A stretch of 64,000 bases of DNA from Actinoplanes sp. TFC3. Its GTDB lineage: Bacteria > Actinomycetota > Actinomycetes > Mycobacteriales > Micromonosporaceae. The notes beneath the pieces were generated by a model, which was not told where the DNA came from, ran no database searches, and saw only the letters and a list, made by a program, of their open reading frames with translations. Within the stretch, counting starts at the first letter, position 1. Each line of letters begins with the position of its first letter. Position numbers and translations under genes: made by a program. Positions 35,032 to 43,332 of this stretch are shown here, in pieces. The DNA lies in NCBI RefSeq assembly GCF_001553785.1, contig NZ_LOJP01000001.1, positions 2,346,069 through 2,410,068 on the forward strand. Direction: 5' to 3'.

Positions 35032-35270
35032 TCCCCCCAGCCCAGGTCGGCTCTCCGGGGTGCCGGTGCGGTGGCCATAGGAGATCGCTTCGTCGCGCCC
35101 GGTCAGCAGAGAAGGTGGGTGTGCATTTGCGGTCGCCTTTGTTTAGAGGGTAATCGAATGATTCTTCGACCTTCGTATCATCAGATGAGCGACTGGTTTT
35201 ATCGACATTCGTGAGTATGCTGACCTGCGGGATCCCGTAATTCCACCAAGGATCAACCGTGGGGAGCCGC

Positions 35271-38141
35271 GTGAAGTCCTCTATTTTCCCTGCCCGCCAG
35301 TCGGCCGCCTTTGCCATGGTCGCGGCCCTGGGCGTCGCACTTACCCCGCAGGTCGCCACCGCCGCACCAACCAGCGACCCGACACTGCCCGGGGCCCGTC
35401 AGCAGGCCTCGCGAATGCCGTTCTTCGACGCCCGCCGCGACAGCACCGCGGCCGGGCGCACCACCCGAGGTCTCGCCCCGGCCTCGGAGGCCGTCTCCCA
35501 GTTGCAGGAGTCGCTGGGGGTGCAGGGCATCGTCGACATCGATCCGGCCACCCGCACCGCCCGCCGGGTCGCCCGGCTCGACGGTTTCCTGACCGGTCCC
35601 AGCCGCAAGCCGGCCAAGACGATCGCGCTGGCCTACATCACCGCCCACCCCGAGGTGTTCGGGCTCAGCCCCGCGCAGGTCGCCGCGCTGCGCCTGCGCC
35701 AGGACTACGTCGACATCGAAGGCTCGCACCACCTGAGCTTCCAGCAGGTCGTTGACGGGGTCGTCGTCTTCGGCAACGGTGTCCGCGCCGACGTCACCAA
35801 GGATGGCCGGCTCATCCAGGTCACCGGTTCACCGGTGGCAGCCCCGCCCAGTGGGCTGGGGGCGGCGAAGCTATCCGCCGCGCAGGCCCGTGACGCCGCG
35901 GTCCGCGACACGCGTGGCTCCTCCAGGACCACCGTCGCCAAGGCCGCGAAGAGTGCCGATCAGGCGACCTCGTTCGCCTCGGGTGACCAGGCCAAACTGG
36001 TGGCCTTCGCGACGCCCGGCGGGATGCGGCTGGCCTGGCAGACGTACACCCTTGACGAGGGTTATCTGCACGTGCTGGACGCCGCCACGGGTCGCGTGCT
36101 CTACCGCCAGGACCTGCGCGTCTCCGACAACGCACCCTCCACCCTGGCCTGGTCGAACTACCCGGGCGCGCCCAGGGGCGGCAAGCAGCAGGTCCGCTCG
36201 CTCAAGGGCTGGATCGCCAAGGACGCCACCACGCTGTCCGGCACCTCGTCGCACGTCTACCTCGACATCAACGACAACGACGAGGCTGACGCGGGTGAAG
36301 AGGTGGCGCCGAACGCTCCCGGTGACTGGCGTTTCCCCTTCAAGGACTTCACTGCCCAAGTCGGAGCCCCCTGTACGCCCACGGCCCAGTGCTCCTGGGA
36401 CCCGTCGGTGGCCTACTCGTGGCAGGACAACGCGAAGCAGAACGCCGCGCAGCTGTTCTGGTACACCCACAACTTCCATGACCACCTCAAGGCCGGCCCG
36501 ATCGGCTTCAACCGGGCGGCGGGCAGCTACGACACCGCCGATGGGGACCCGATCGAGGTGAACGCGATCGACGGCGCCAACACCGCCGACGGTTTCCCGG
36601 ACCCGTTCCACACCGACAATGCCAACATGCTGCCCACCCCGGACGGCATCCCCGGGCGCATGCAGATGTACCTGTTCAAGGACCCGTCGTGGCCCGAGGA
36701 CCCGTTCCTGGCCGGCAACTCCGGTGACGAGGCGGACGTCGTCTACCACGAGTACACCCACGGCATGTCCAACCGCCTGGTCATCGACGCCGACGGCAAC
36801 TCCGCGCTCACCGGCATCCAGGGCTACTCGATGGGTGAGGCGTGGAGCGACTGGTACGCCTTCGACTACCTGACCGCGCAGGGCCTGCAGAAGGACACCA
36901 GGGCCTCCGGTGAGGTGCTGGTCGGGCGCTATGTCGGCGTGGGTCAGAACCTGATCCGTACGCAGCCGCTCGACTGTGCCGTGGGCGCCGCTGCCACGGT
37001 GTGCCCGGGCAGCGGCACGGCCGGATCGGGCGGGTACACGTACGGCGACTTCGGCAAGATCCTTGGTTTCCCCGAGCCGCACGCCGACGGTGAGATCTGG
37101 GGCGAGACGCTGTGGGATCTGCGCAGCGCGCTCGGCTCGAAGGTGTCCGAGTCGCTGGTGACCCGGGGGATGGAGCTCTCGCCGGGCAACCCGTCGTTCC
37201 TGGACATGCGCAACTCGATCCTGATGGCCGACAAGGTCGTCTACGGCGGCTCGCACCAGAAGAAGATCTGGAAGACCTTCGCCGCGCGCGGCATGGGCTT
37301 CTTCGCCGCCGCGACCGACGGCGACGACACCACGACGATCGAGGACTTCTCGGTGCCGCCGGCCTCGAACGGGCCGCGCGCCTCGGTGACCGGCACGATC
37401 ACCGACGCCGACTCGCACGGGCCGCTGGCCGGGGCCACTGTCACGTTCCCCGGTCACGATTCCGGGTTCGGCGGCTCGTACACCGCGGTTGCCGACAGCG
37501 CCGGGCACTACAACATCAAGAACGTGCTGCCGGGGACGTACCCGGAGGTGACGGTGTCCAAGCCGGGCTATGAGCAGGCCATCCGCGACCTGCCGGTGCG
37601 CCGCGGCACCAACCGGGTGGACTGGGCGCTGCGCCGCGACTGGGCCAGCACCGCCGGTGGCAGCAGCGTCGTGGACGCCAACGGCGACGACTACAGCCCG
37701 ATCGGCTGCGGACCCGCTGCGGCCCTGGACACGCTGCAGAGCACCGGATGGAGCACGGATGCCGTGCCCGCCGGCGCCGGCATCGACCCGCGCTACATCG
37801 TGGTGCAGCTGCCGGCCGCTGTGAACGTCTCGGCCATCGCGGTGAACCCGACCGGTACGTGCGGCGACGACCCCACCTCGTCGGCCGGTGACTACCGTGT
37901 CGAGACGTCGGTGGACGGCACCACCTGGACGGTGGCGTCGCAGGGTCACTTCGGCGTGGCCAACCGGGACAAGATGAACGAGCTCACCCTGACCCCGGGC
38001 AGCACCGCCGGGGTGCGCTACCTGCGGTACACGATCCTTGGCACCCAGGTGGCTGACGAGGGCGTGAGCTGCCCGGGCAACTACAGCGGTTGCTACTACG
38101 TCGACACGGTCGAGGTCGGCGTGTACGGCAGCGCCGGCTGA
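35271..38141 (+). CDS. Secreted M36-family metalloprotease (fungalysin) with CarboxypepD_reg-like and discoidin domains
   Basis: 956 aa; I use the GTG at 35271 directly after GGGGAGCCGC rather than the GTG 12 bp upstream. Signal peptide to about residue 32 (AAFAMVAALGVALTPQVATAA), then a propeptide of the FTP type (SFQQVVDGVVVFGNGVRADV). The catalytic domain has zinc motif HEYTH (His493, Glu494, His497) and third ligand in MGEAWSDW. After about residue 700 come a carboxypeptidase-regulatory-like beta domain (ASVTGTITDADSHGPLAGATV) and an F5/8-type C-terminal domain ending in a disulfide-rich CPGNYSGCYYVDTVEVGVYG. It should digest extracellular protein; the last domain may bind a surface polymer. 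Confidence 0.92.
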   Translation: MKSSIFPARQSAAFAMVAALGVALTPQVATAAPTSDPTLPGARQQASRMPFFDARRDSTAAGRTTRGLAPASEAVSQLQESLGVQGIVDIDPATRTARRVARLDGFLTGPSRKPAKTIALAYITAHPEVFGLSPAQVAALRLRQDYVDIEGSHHLSFQQVVDGVVVFGNGVRADVTKDGRLIQVTGSPVAAPPSGLGAAKLSAAQARDAAVRDTRGSSRTTVAKAAKSADQATSFASGDQAKLVAFATPGGMRLAWQTYTLDEGYLHVLDAATGRVLYRQDLRVSDNAPSTLAWSNYPGAPRGGKQQVRSLKGWIAKDATTLSGTSSHVYLDINDNDEADAGEEVAPNAPGDWRFPFKDFTAQVGAPCTPTAQCSWDPSVAYSWQDNAKQNAAQLFWYTHNFHDHLKAGPIGFNRAAGSYDTADGDPIEVNAIDGANTADGFPDPFHTDNANMLPTPDGIPGRMQMYLFKDPSWPEDPFLAGNSGDEADVVYHEYTHGMSNRLVIDADGNSALTGIQGYSMGEAWSDWYAFDYLTAQGLQKDTRASGEVLVGRYVGVGQNLIRTQPLDCAVGAAATVCPGSGTAGSGGYTYGDFGKILGFPEPHADGEIWGETLWDLRSALGSKVSESLVTRGMELSPGNPSFLDMRNSILMADKVVYGGSHQKKIWKTFAARGMGFFAAATDGDDTTTIEDFSVPPASNGPRASVTGTITDADSHGPLAGATVTFPGHDSGFGGSYTAVADSAGHYNIKNVLPGTYPEVTVSKPGYEQAIRDLPVRRGTNRVDWALRRDWASTAGGSSVVDANGDDYSPIGCGPAAALDTLQSTGWSTDAVPAGAGIDPRYIVVQLPAAVNVSAIAVNPTGTCGDDPTSSAGDYRVETSVDGTTWTVASQGHFGVANRDKMNELTLTPGSTAGVRYLRYTILGTQVADEGVSCPGNYSGCYYVDTVEVGVYGSAG

Positions 38142-38150
38142 GAACCGGCA

Positions 38151-38188
38151 CGAACAGGGGCCGGGCCTGCGGGTCCGGTCCCTGTTCG
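38151..38188. terminator. Bidirectional hairpin between convergent protease and carboxypeptidase genes
   Basis: A 17-bp stem with two G-U pairs (left arm CGAACAGGGGCCGGGCC) and loop TGCG, 10 bp after the plus-strand stop and 6 bp from the minus-strand stop. Confidence 0.8.
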
Positions 38189-38193
38189 CGTGG

Positions 38194-39597
38194 TCAGCGC
38201 CGGGCGGTCAAGTGGGCGGCCGCGGCGATGGTGGCGGCGTACTGCACCCCGACCAGGCGCCGGATCTCGATCGGCTCCAGCTCGGCGTTCGCCGCGTCCT
38301 GCTCCAGCCACTGCGCGTACCGCTGCTCGACGTCCTTGAGCGCGGCCCGCACCGGCTCCCGGACGTTGCCGACCGCTGCCTCACCCTGCAGCGCCCGCAA
38401 CAGGATGCCGCCGTAGCGCAGCCGCCACTCATGCACGTGCGACTCCAGCGACGTAGCTTCCGCAACGGTGGCCGGGCGGTCCGACTCGGGCTTGGCCGCG
38501 CGCACCCGCCGGCCCTCGGCGGCGTCACGCACCAGCCGGGCGAAGAAGCGCCCGGCTCGCCAGTACGGTGACTGCGGGGCCAGCAGCTTGCCTTCCACCG
38601 CGGCCACCGAGTCGTTGAGCAGCGTGGCGAGCCCGGCCAGGCCGTCGGCGTTGGCGGCCAGCGCCGACGCGTACGTGACCCCGGCCGCACTGGTGTCCGA
38701 AGCGCGCGGGTCGAGCCAGTAGGGCAGCTCGCTGACCAGCATCAACGCGCCCCAGCGGTCGGCGTACCAGGTGGTGCTGCCCCCGCCCTCGATCCACGGT
38801 TCACCGTCGGCGATCGTGCGTTCGTACACCTTCTCCAAAGGTGTTGCCTCATAGATCGCCTCGTCGAGCAGGGTGAGCCCGGCGGCCTCGGGTTCACCGC
38901 GGTCCAGCGGGATGCCCAGGTGCTGCGGGATCTGCTTGAGAATGGGGTGCAGCTCGGGCTCGGAGCGGTTGAGCCAGTAGTAGGCCCCGCCCAGCTCGCT
39001 GTTGTGCAGCGAGGCCACCAGCGCCGGACGGTGCTCGTCGATCAGCCGCATCAGCGCCTGCGTCTCGGGCATCGGCTCGTCGAAGTAGGCATCCCCATGG
39101 TTGATCGGGAAGTTCCACTCCACCTGGTCACGCCCGGCCGGGCGGTAGAAGTGCCGGGCGTAGTGCGCGCGGGTGAACGGGCCGCGCAGCCAGCCCTCGT
39201 TGAGCCGCAGCCCGTCCGGGTCGGCGCAGTCGACGATGCGCCAGCGGTGCCCGAGGCGCTCGCGCAGCCCGGCGTCGGCGCACAGCCGCTCGGCCAGGTG
39301 CAGCGCGGTGAGCCCGCCGATCGGCTCGTTGGGGTGCGGCAGGCCGAACGCCAGCGCCTCGGGCACCTCGCCGCGGCGCTCGCCGGGGCGGCGGTCCACG
39401 GTCAGGCACAACAGCGGGTCACCCTGCTGCGACGAGCCGCACCGGCGCAGCGTGGCGATGTCGGGGTAGCGCGCGGCGATGTCCCGCAGCCCGGCATGCA
39501 GCTCGTCCACCCCGGCGAAATGGTCGTACGACGGCACGGTGTCCAGCTCGTCGAGCAACCATGACGGCAGAGCGGTGGCGATGCTGGTGTCGGTCAT
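38194..39597 (-). CDS. M14-family zinc carboxypeptidase-like protein
   Basis: 467 aa from the ATG of MTDTSIATALP; the longer open frame upstream has no domain content. M14 metal site: His and Glu of PHPNEPIGGL and the later His of SLHNSELGG; the substrate-side TLRRCGSSQQGDPL is also typical. No signal peptide, so it is cytoplasmic, unlike the secreted protease opposite. The C-terminal 130 residues are helical. Predicted to remove C-terminal residues from a peptide or act on an amide conjugate; the true substrate is unknown. Confidence 0.82.
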   Translation of the reverse strand: MTDTSIATALPSWLLDELDTVPSYDHFAGVDELHAGLRDIAARYPDIATLRRCGSSQQGDPLLCLTVDRRPGERRGEVPEALAFGLPHPNEPIGGLTALHLAERLCADAGLRERLGHRWRIVDCADPDGLRLNEGWLRGPFTRAHYARHFYRPAGRDQVEWNFPINHGDAYFDEPMPETQALMRLIDEHRPALVASLHNSELGGAYYWLNRSEPELHPILKQIPQHLGIPLDRGEPEAAGLTLLDEAIYEATPLEKVYERTIADGEPWIEGGGSTTWYADRWGALMLVSELPYWLDPRASDTSAAGVTYASALAANADGLAGLATLLNDSVAAVEGKLLAPQSPYWRAGRFFARLVRDAAEGRRVRAAKPESDRPATVAEATSLESHVHEWRLRYGGILLRALQGEAAVGNVREPVRAALKDVEQRYAQWLEQDAANAELEPIEIRRLVGVQYAATIAAAAHLTARR

Positions 39598-39844
39598 GCC
39601 GCAATCTTGCGCAACCACCCCCGGCGCGGCCAAATGGGTCCAGCCCGTCTCAACGGGCGGAGCGCCACCGGGCTGACCCCGAAGCGCCCGTGCTGCCCAG
39701 GTCCAGCCCGCCGCGGGGGACCTCGAGGTAGGTGGCGTTGGCCGGGGTTCGTCCACGTCGGTGCAGGTGTGGCGCCCCCGGCCTTGATGGTGGCTGACCG
39801 AATCCAGTTGCGGCCGGCGGCGTCCGGGCGGCAGGCTGCCGGGC

Positions 39845-40351
39845 ATGGAACCGCCCGTGACGATCGATGCCGGCCCTGTCGTGCTCAAGCGCTGGGAGCC
39901 ACAGTGGGCGCAGCAGGGCGCCGACGCCGTCCGCGAGTCGCTGCCCGAGCTGCAGCCCTACCTGCCGTGGGCCACCGACGACTACAGCGCCGAGCACATG
40001 GGCTCGTTCATCCAGATGTCGGTGGACAACTGGGCCAAGGGCGAGCAGTTCAACTACGCCCTGCTCGACCGCTCGGACGCCCTGGCCGGCGGCATCGGCC
40101 TGATGACCCGGATGGGACCCGGCACCCTGGAGATCGGCTACTGGATGCGGACGTCGTGCGCCGGGCGCGGCTGGATGACCGCGGCCGTGCGGGCGCTCGC
40201 CGACGTGGCGGTCACCTTGCCGGGCATCGACCGGCTGACCATCCGCCACCACCGCGCAAACCTGGCTTCGGCCGCTGTCGCGATCAAGGCGGGCTTCGCG
40301 GTCGGGCCGGGCGGCGACGAGAACGACGTCATCCGCGAGCGTCGCGCCTGA
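39845..40351 (+). CDS. GNAT-family N-acetyltransferase (RimJ/RimL type)
   Basis: 168 aa. The GNAT acetyl-CoA site is seen as EIGYWMRTSCAGRGWMTAAVRALADVA, followed by IDRLTIRHHRANLASAAVAIKAGF, the usual RimL ending. Acetylates an amino group of a protein N-terminus or small molecule; target unknown. Its 3' end overlaps the convergent channel gene by 23 bp. The 247 bp upstream (39598-39844) show no gene. Confidence 0.88.
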   Translation: MEPPVTIDAGPVVLKRWEPQWAQQGADAVRESLPELQPYLPWATDDYSAEHMGSFIQMSVDNWAKGEQFNYALLDRSDALAGGIGLMTRMGPGTLEIGYWMRTSCAGRGWMTAAVRALADVAVTLPGIDRLTIRHHRANLASAAVAIKAGFAVGPGGDENDVIRERRA

Positions 40352-41174
40352 GCAGGTGCTCCGAGGGCTCGTCCTTGAGGTACATGTACCAGTACGACGA
40401 GGCGACGAACACCACCGCTCCGACGAGGTTGCCAAGGAACGCGAACAGCCAGTTGCGCAGCGTGTCATCCCAGCCGATGCCGGGGACGCCGGCGAAGATC
40501 GCGGCCGGCAGGAAGAACATGTTGGCCACGACGTGGTCGAAGCCCATCGCGACGAACGCCATGATGGGGAAGAAGATGCCGAGGATCTTGCCCGAGACCG
40601 AGTCGGCGGCCATCGCGATCCACACCGCCAGGCACACCAGCCAGTTGCAGCCGACCGCGCGCAGGAAGATCTGCCAGTCGTTCTCGTGCACGCCCTTGCT
40701 CAGGGCGATGGACGCGAGGCGCTCGTAGGTCATCGCTCCGCTGGTGCCCGCGTCGCTGCCGACGTGGCCGATGACCCCGGTCTGCACGGCGAGGAAGTAG
40801 GCCACGAACAGCGCGCCGAGCACGTTGCCGATCAGCACCAGCGAGAAGTTCCTGAGCACGTCACCCAGCGAGAGCCGCCCGCGCATGGCGCTGATCGGCA
40901 CCAGCAGCATGTTGCCGGTCAGCAGGTGCGAGCCGGCGATCAGCACGAGCACCAGCCCGAGGGTGAAGGTGGCCCCGGTGAACAGCGTGGGCAACCCGCC
41001 CCAGACCTTCGGGTCGAGCCCGGCGGACACCGTGATGGCGACCAGACCGCCGAAGGCGATGTACGCCCCGGCTAGAAACGATCCCACCAGCACCTTGTCC
41101 CACCGCAGATCGGCCTTGTTGGTACCGATCTCCACGGCGGTCCGGGCGATCTCGGGCGGCTCTTTGGTGGCCAT
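40329..41174 (-). CDS. Formate/nitrite transporter-family (FNT) channel
   Basis: 281 aa, ATG after CAGGAGGCGTC. Six membrane helices with the FNT pattern: VGSFLAGAYIAFGGLVAI, FTLGLVLVLIAGSHLLTGNM, RNFSLVLIGNVLGALFVAY, CNWLVCLAVWIAMAA, HVVANMFFLPAAIF and NWLFAFLGNLVGAVVFV. These pentameric channels carry formate, nitrite or hydrosulfide. No formate dehydrogenase or nitrite reductase is in the window, so the ion cannot be assigned. A short regulator-like remnant lies upstream. Confidence 0.9.
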   Translation of the reverse strand: MATKEPPEIARTAVEIGTNKADLRWDKVLVGSFLAGAYIAFGGLVAITVSAGLDPKVWGGLPTLFTGATFTLGLVLVLIAGSHLLTGNMLLVPISAMRGRLSLGDVLRNFSLVLIGNVLGALFVAYFLAVQTGVIGHVGSDAGTSGAMTYERLASIALSKGVHENDWQIFLRAVGCNWLVCLAVWIAMAADSVSGKILGIFFPIMAFVAMGFDHVVANMFFLPAAIFAGVPGIGWDDTLRNWLFAFLGNLVGAVVFVASSYWYMYLKDEPSEHLLRRDARG

Positions 41175-41282
41175 GACGCCTCCTGTGCGCTGGGCGGCAG
41201 GGAGCCGCCTCACCTGCAGCCGCGCATACCCGTCATATCGGACTCCAATCCGGCCGTTTTTGGTCATCGCCGCCCGCCGCGC

Positions 41283-41405
41283 CCCATCTACCGGCTGACC
41301 ACTGACGGAATCGCCCTGGCCAAGGCGCGCGTGGCCGCCCGCACCGCCGCCGGAGCCCCGCGATCGGCAGCGGGCAGGCGGTGCACCGCGGGCGGGCTCG
41401 CCTGA
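41283..41405 (+). pseudogene. Possible C-terminal remnant of a PadR/MarR-type regulator
   Basis: A plus frame ending at TGA 41403-41405 contains PIYRLTTDGIALAKARVAARTA, similar to the wing and following helix of PadR/MarR regulators (xYRLTxxG). No start codon or N-terminal DNA-binding part is present. It lies in the 270-bp gap between the channel gene and the Clp-N gene. Short and uncertain. Confidence 0.25.
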
Positions 41406-41444
41406 GAAACTCCGGGCTTTACCCGGCCTCCTACCGTGGAGCCC

Positions 41445-42404
41445 ATGGCTACCCATTTCACCGGCGATGACCGCTTCCGGATGGCGTACGCCTTCGCCCA
41501 CGGCCTGGCCGAGGACGAGGTCGGCAGCGAGCACCTGCTGGCCGGGCTGGTGAGCGCGGTGCCGGCGATCGAGCGGTTGTTCGACGCCTTCGACCTCACC
41601 ACCACCGTGCTGCACGCGGTGATCCGCGACCGCAAGGACCGGTGGGAGGGACCGGACGGGCTGGGACCGGCGGGGGGGGGGGGGATCGACGATGGCGGCA
41701 AGCCGGCGCCGTTCAGCGGGGCAGCGAAGACGGCGCTGGAGCGGTGTGCGCCGGTCGCGTCCTCGGAAGTTGTGCTGCTGGCGATCCTGGCCGATGAGCA
41801 TTCACATGCGGTAACCGTGCTGCGCGACTGCGGTGTGGTCCTCGATGACCTCCGCGAGCCGCTGCGCACCGCACGGCAGCCGGAACGCGTGGATCCGGCG
41901 GCGCCGGACCTGCGGACCACCCGGGACATGCTGATCGGGCGGCAACGCTATCGCGGGCGCGGCCTGCGCAACCTGGTCCTGTCGTTCATCGTGCGGGTAC
42001 GGATCAACTACGCGGCGACCCCGGTGCTGTGGGCGTCGCTGGAGGCCGGCGAGATCGCCAAGCGCCGCGGTGCCGCCCCGCGCACCGATGACCTGCTGAT
42101 CGCGCTGCTGGCGACGTACGAGGTGGCGATGGCCTACCCGCATCTGACCCGCAGCGTCCCCGGCCAGTACGCCGGCAGCCGCGCCCTGGCCGCCACCGGG
42201 CTCGATCACCGCCGGCTCCGGCAGGCCGCTGCCACCCACGATCTCGGCACCGACGCCGTGGCGCCCAAGCAGTTGTTCAAACCGGGCGACACGTGGCCGC
42301 GCGACACCGCGGAGATGCTGCGCCGGCTGCTCACCCACCCCGGCAACCGGTCCGTGCGGCTGCTCGACATCCTCGGCGTCAATGCCGGAGAGCTAGCCCG
42401 CTGA
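41445..42404 (+). CDS. Clp N-terminal-domain protein (no ATPase)
   Basis: 319 aa from the ATG after GTGGAG. The first 140 residues resemble two Clp-N repeats as found in ClpA/ClpC (DDRFRMAYAFAHGLAEDEVGSEHLLAGLV; then FSGAAKTALERCAPVASSEVVLLAILADEHSHAVTVLRDCGV). There is no AAA+ module. The remaining 150 residues are helical (GRGLRNLVLSFIVRVRINYAATPVLWASLEAGEIAKRR) and have a possible third repeat. Stand-alone Clp-N proteins may act as adaptors; here that is a guess. The coding sequence contains a run of 13 G, listed separately, giving Gly-Gly-Gly-Gly at about residues 77-80. Confidence 0.72.
   Translation: MATHFTGDDRFRMAYAFAHGLAEDEVGSEHLLAGLVSAVPAIERLFDAFDLTTTVLHAVIRDRKDRWEGPDGLGPAGGGGIDDGGKPAPFSGAAKTALERCAPVASSEVVLLAILADEHSHAVTVLRDCGVVLDDLREPLRTARQPERVDPAAPDLRTTRDMLIGRQRYRGRGLRNLVLSFIVRVRINYAATPVLWASLEAGEIAKRRGAAPRTDDLLIALLATYEVAMAYPHLTRSVPGQYAGSRALAATGLDHRRLRQAAATHDLGTDAVAPKQLFKPGDTWPRDTAEMLRRLLTHPGNRSVRLLDILGVNAGELAR
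41672..41684 (+). repeat. Homopolymer tract of 13 G inside the Clp-N gene
   Basis: A C is followed by 13 uninterrupted G and then ATCGAC. The tract lies in the linker between the two Clp-N repeats. One base more or less shifts the frame and truncates the protein, so this is either a slippage (phase-variation) site or a place where assembly may be wrong. Confidence 0.95.
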
Positions 42405-43298
42405 GCCGCGTGTCCGCTGGGCGAGGACGACGCAGGTGAGGACGACCAGCATGATGGCGATCGAGGTGGCGGACACCGTTTCCCCGAGCAGCAGCGCCGA
42501 CCAGATCAGCGTCAGCACCGGCTGGGCGAGCTGGACCTGTCCGACGGTGGCGATCCCGCCGCGGGCCAGGCCGGCGTACCAGGCGAAGAAGCCGAGGAAC
42601 ATGGAGACCACGGTGAGGTAGCCGAACGCCGACCAGGCGGCCGGGCCGGCGTGCGGGGGAGCAGCCAGGATCATGAGCGCGGTGATCGGCGCGGTGACGG
42701 GCAACGACACCAGCAGGGCCCAGCAGATCGTACGAGCCCCGCCCAGCTCCCGCGCCAGCGCGCCGCCCTCGGCGTAACCGAGCCCGCACAGCACCACAGC
42801 GGCCAGCAGGAACAGGTCGGAGCCGGTCAGCGCCCCGCGCACCGCCCCGGTGAACACCAGGAAGGCCAGCACCGCCGCCACCCCGCCTGTGCGGGCAACC
42901 CAGAACCTCAGTGGTGGCCGTTCCCCGGCGCGCAGCACCGCGAACACCGCCGTCATGGCCGGTAGGACGGTGACCACCACGGCACCGTGAGCCGAGGTCT
43001 GCGTGTTCAACGCCAGCGACGTGAACAGCGGGAAGCCCACCACTACGCCGAGGGCCACGATCACCAGCCGCCGCCATTGCGCACGGGTTGGCCGTGGTCC
43101 ACCGCTGATCGCCAGGTACGCCCACGCCAGCAGCCCGGCGCCGACGGCTCGCCCGAACGCCACGAACCAGGGATTCAGGTCGTGTACGGCTATCCGCGTG
43201 GCCGGGAGCGACATGCTGAACGCCAGCACGCCCACCCCGCCGAGGGCGAGGCCGGCCGTTATCGTCCGGGGGCCAGTAGCGCTACTCTGTGCTGTCAT
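42393..43298 (-). CDS. EamA/DMT-family exporter
   Basis: 301 aa from the ATG of MTAQSSATGP. Ten hydrophobic helices arranged as two EamA repeats (ALGGVGVLAFSMSLPATRIAVHDLNPWFVAFGRAVGAGLLAW; TVVSMFLGFFAWYAGLARGGIATVGQVQLAQPVLTLIWSALLLGE). Members export amino acids, metabolites or drugs. It is divergent from a MocR regulator with overlapping start codons, so the regulator very likely controls it. Cargo unknown. The 3' end overlaps the Clp-N gene by 12 bp. Confidence 0.9.
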   Translation of the reverse strand: MTAQSSATGPRTITAGLALGGVGVLAFSMSLPATRIAVHDLNPWFVAFGRAVGAGLLAWAYLAISGGPRPTRAQWRRLVIVALGVVVGFPLFTSLALNTQTSAHGAVVVTVLPAMTAVFAVLRAGERPPLRFWVARTGGVAAVLAFLVFTGAVRGALTGSDLFLLAAVVLCGLGYAEGGALARELGGARTICWALLVSLPVTAPITALMILAAPPHAGPAAWSAFGYLTVVSMFLGFFAWYAGLARGGIATVGQVQLAQPVLTLIWSALLLGETVSATSIAIMLVVLTCVVLAQRTRGSAG

Positions 43299-43332
43299 GA
43301 ATGACGGTAACGCAGCCGGACGTGTTATCCAA
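43283..43332. promoter_or_regulatory. Interlocked divergent promoters of the EamA and MocR genes (probably leaderless)
   Basis: Minus strand: -35 TTGGAT (43327-43332) and -10 TACCGT (43304-43309) with a 17-bp spacer; the -10 ends 5 bp before the EamA ATG. Plus strand: a -10-like TACTCT (43283-43288) ends 8 bp before the MocR ATG, without a clear -35. Both geometries predict transcripts starting at or near the start codon, with no ribosome site. Confidence 0.6.

Noticed and set aside
35871..37949. 692-codon minus-strand frame inside the protease gene
   Set aside because: Shadow of the M36 protease, which has all catalytic motifs on the plus strand.
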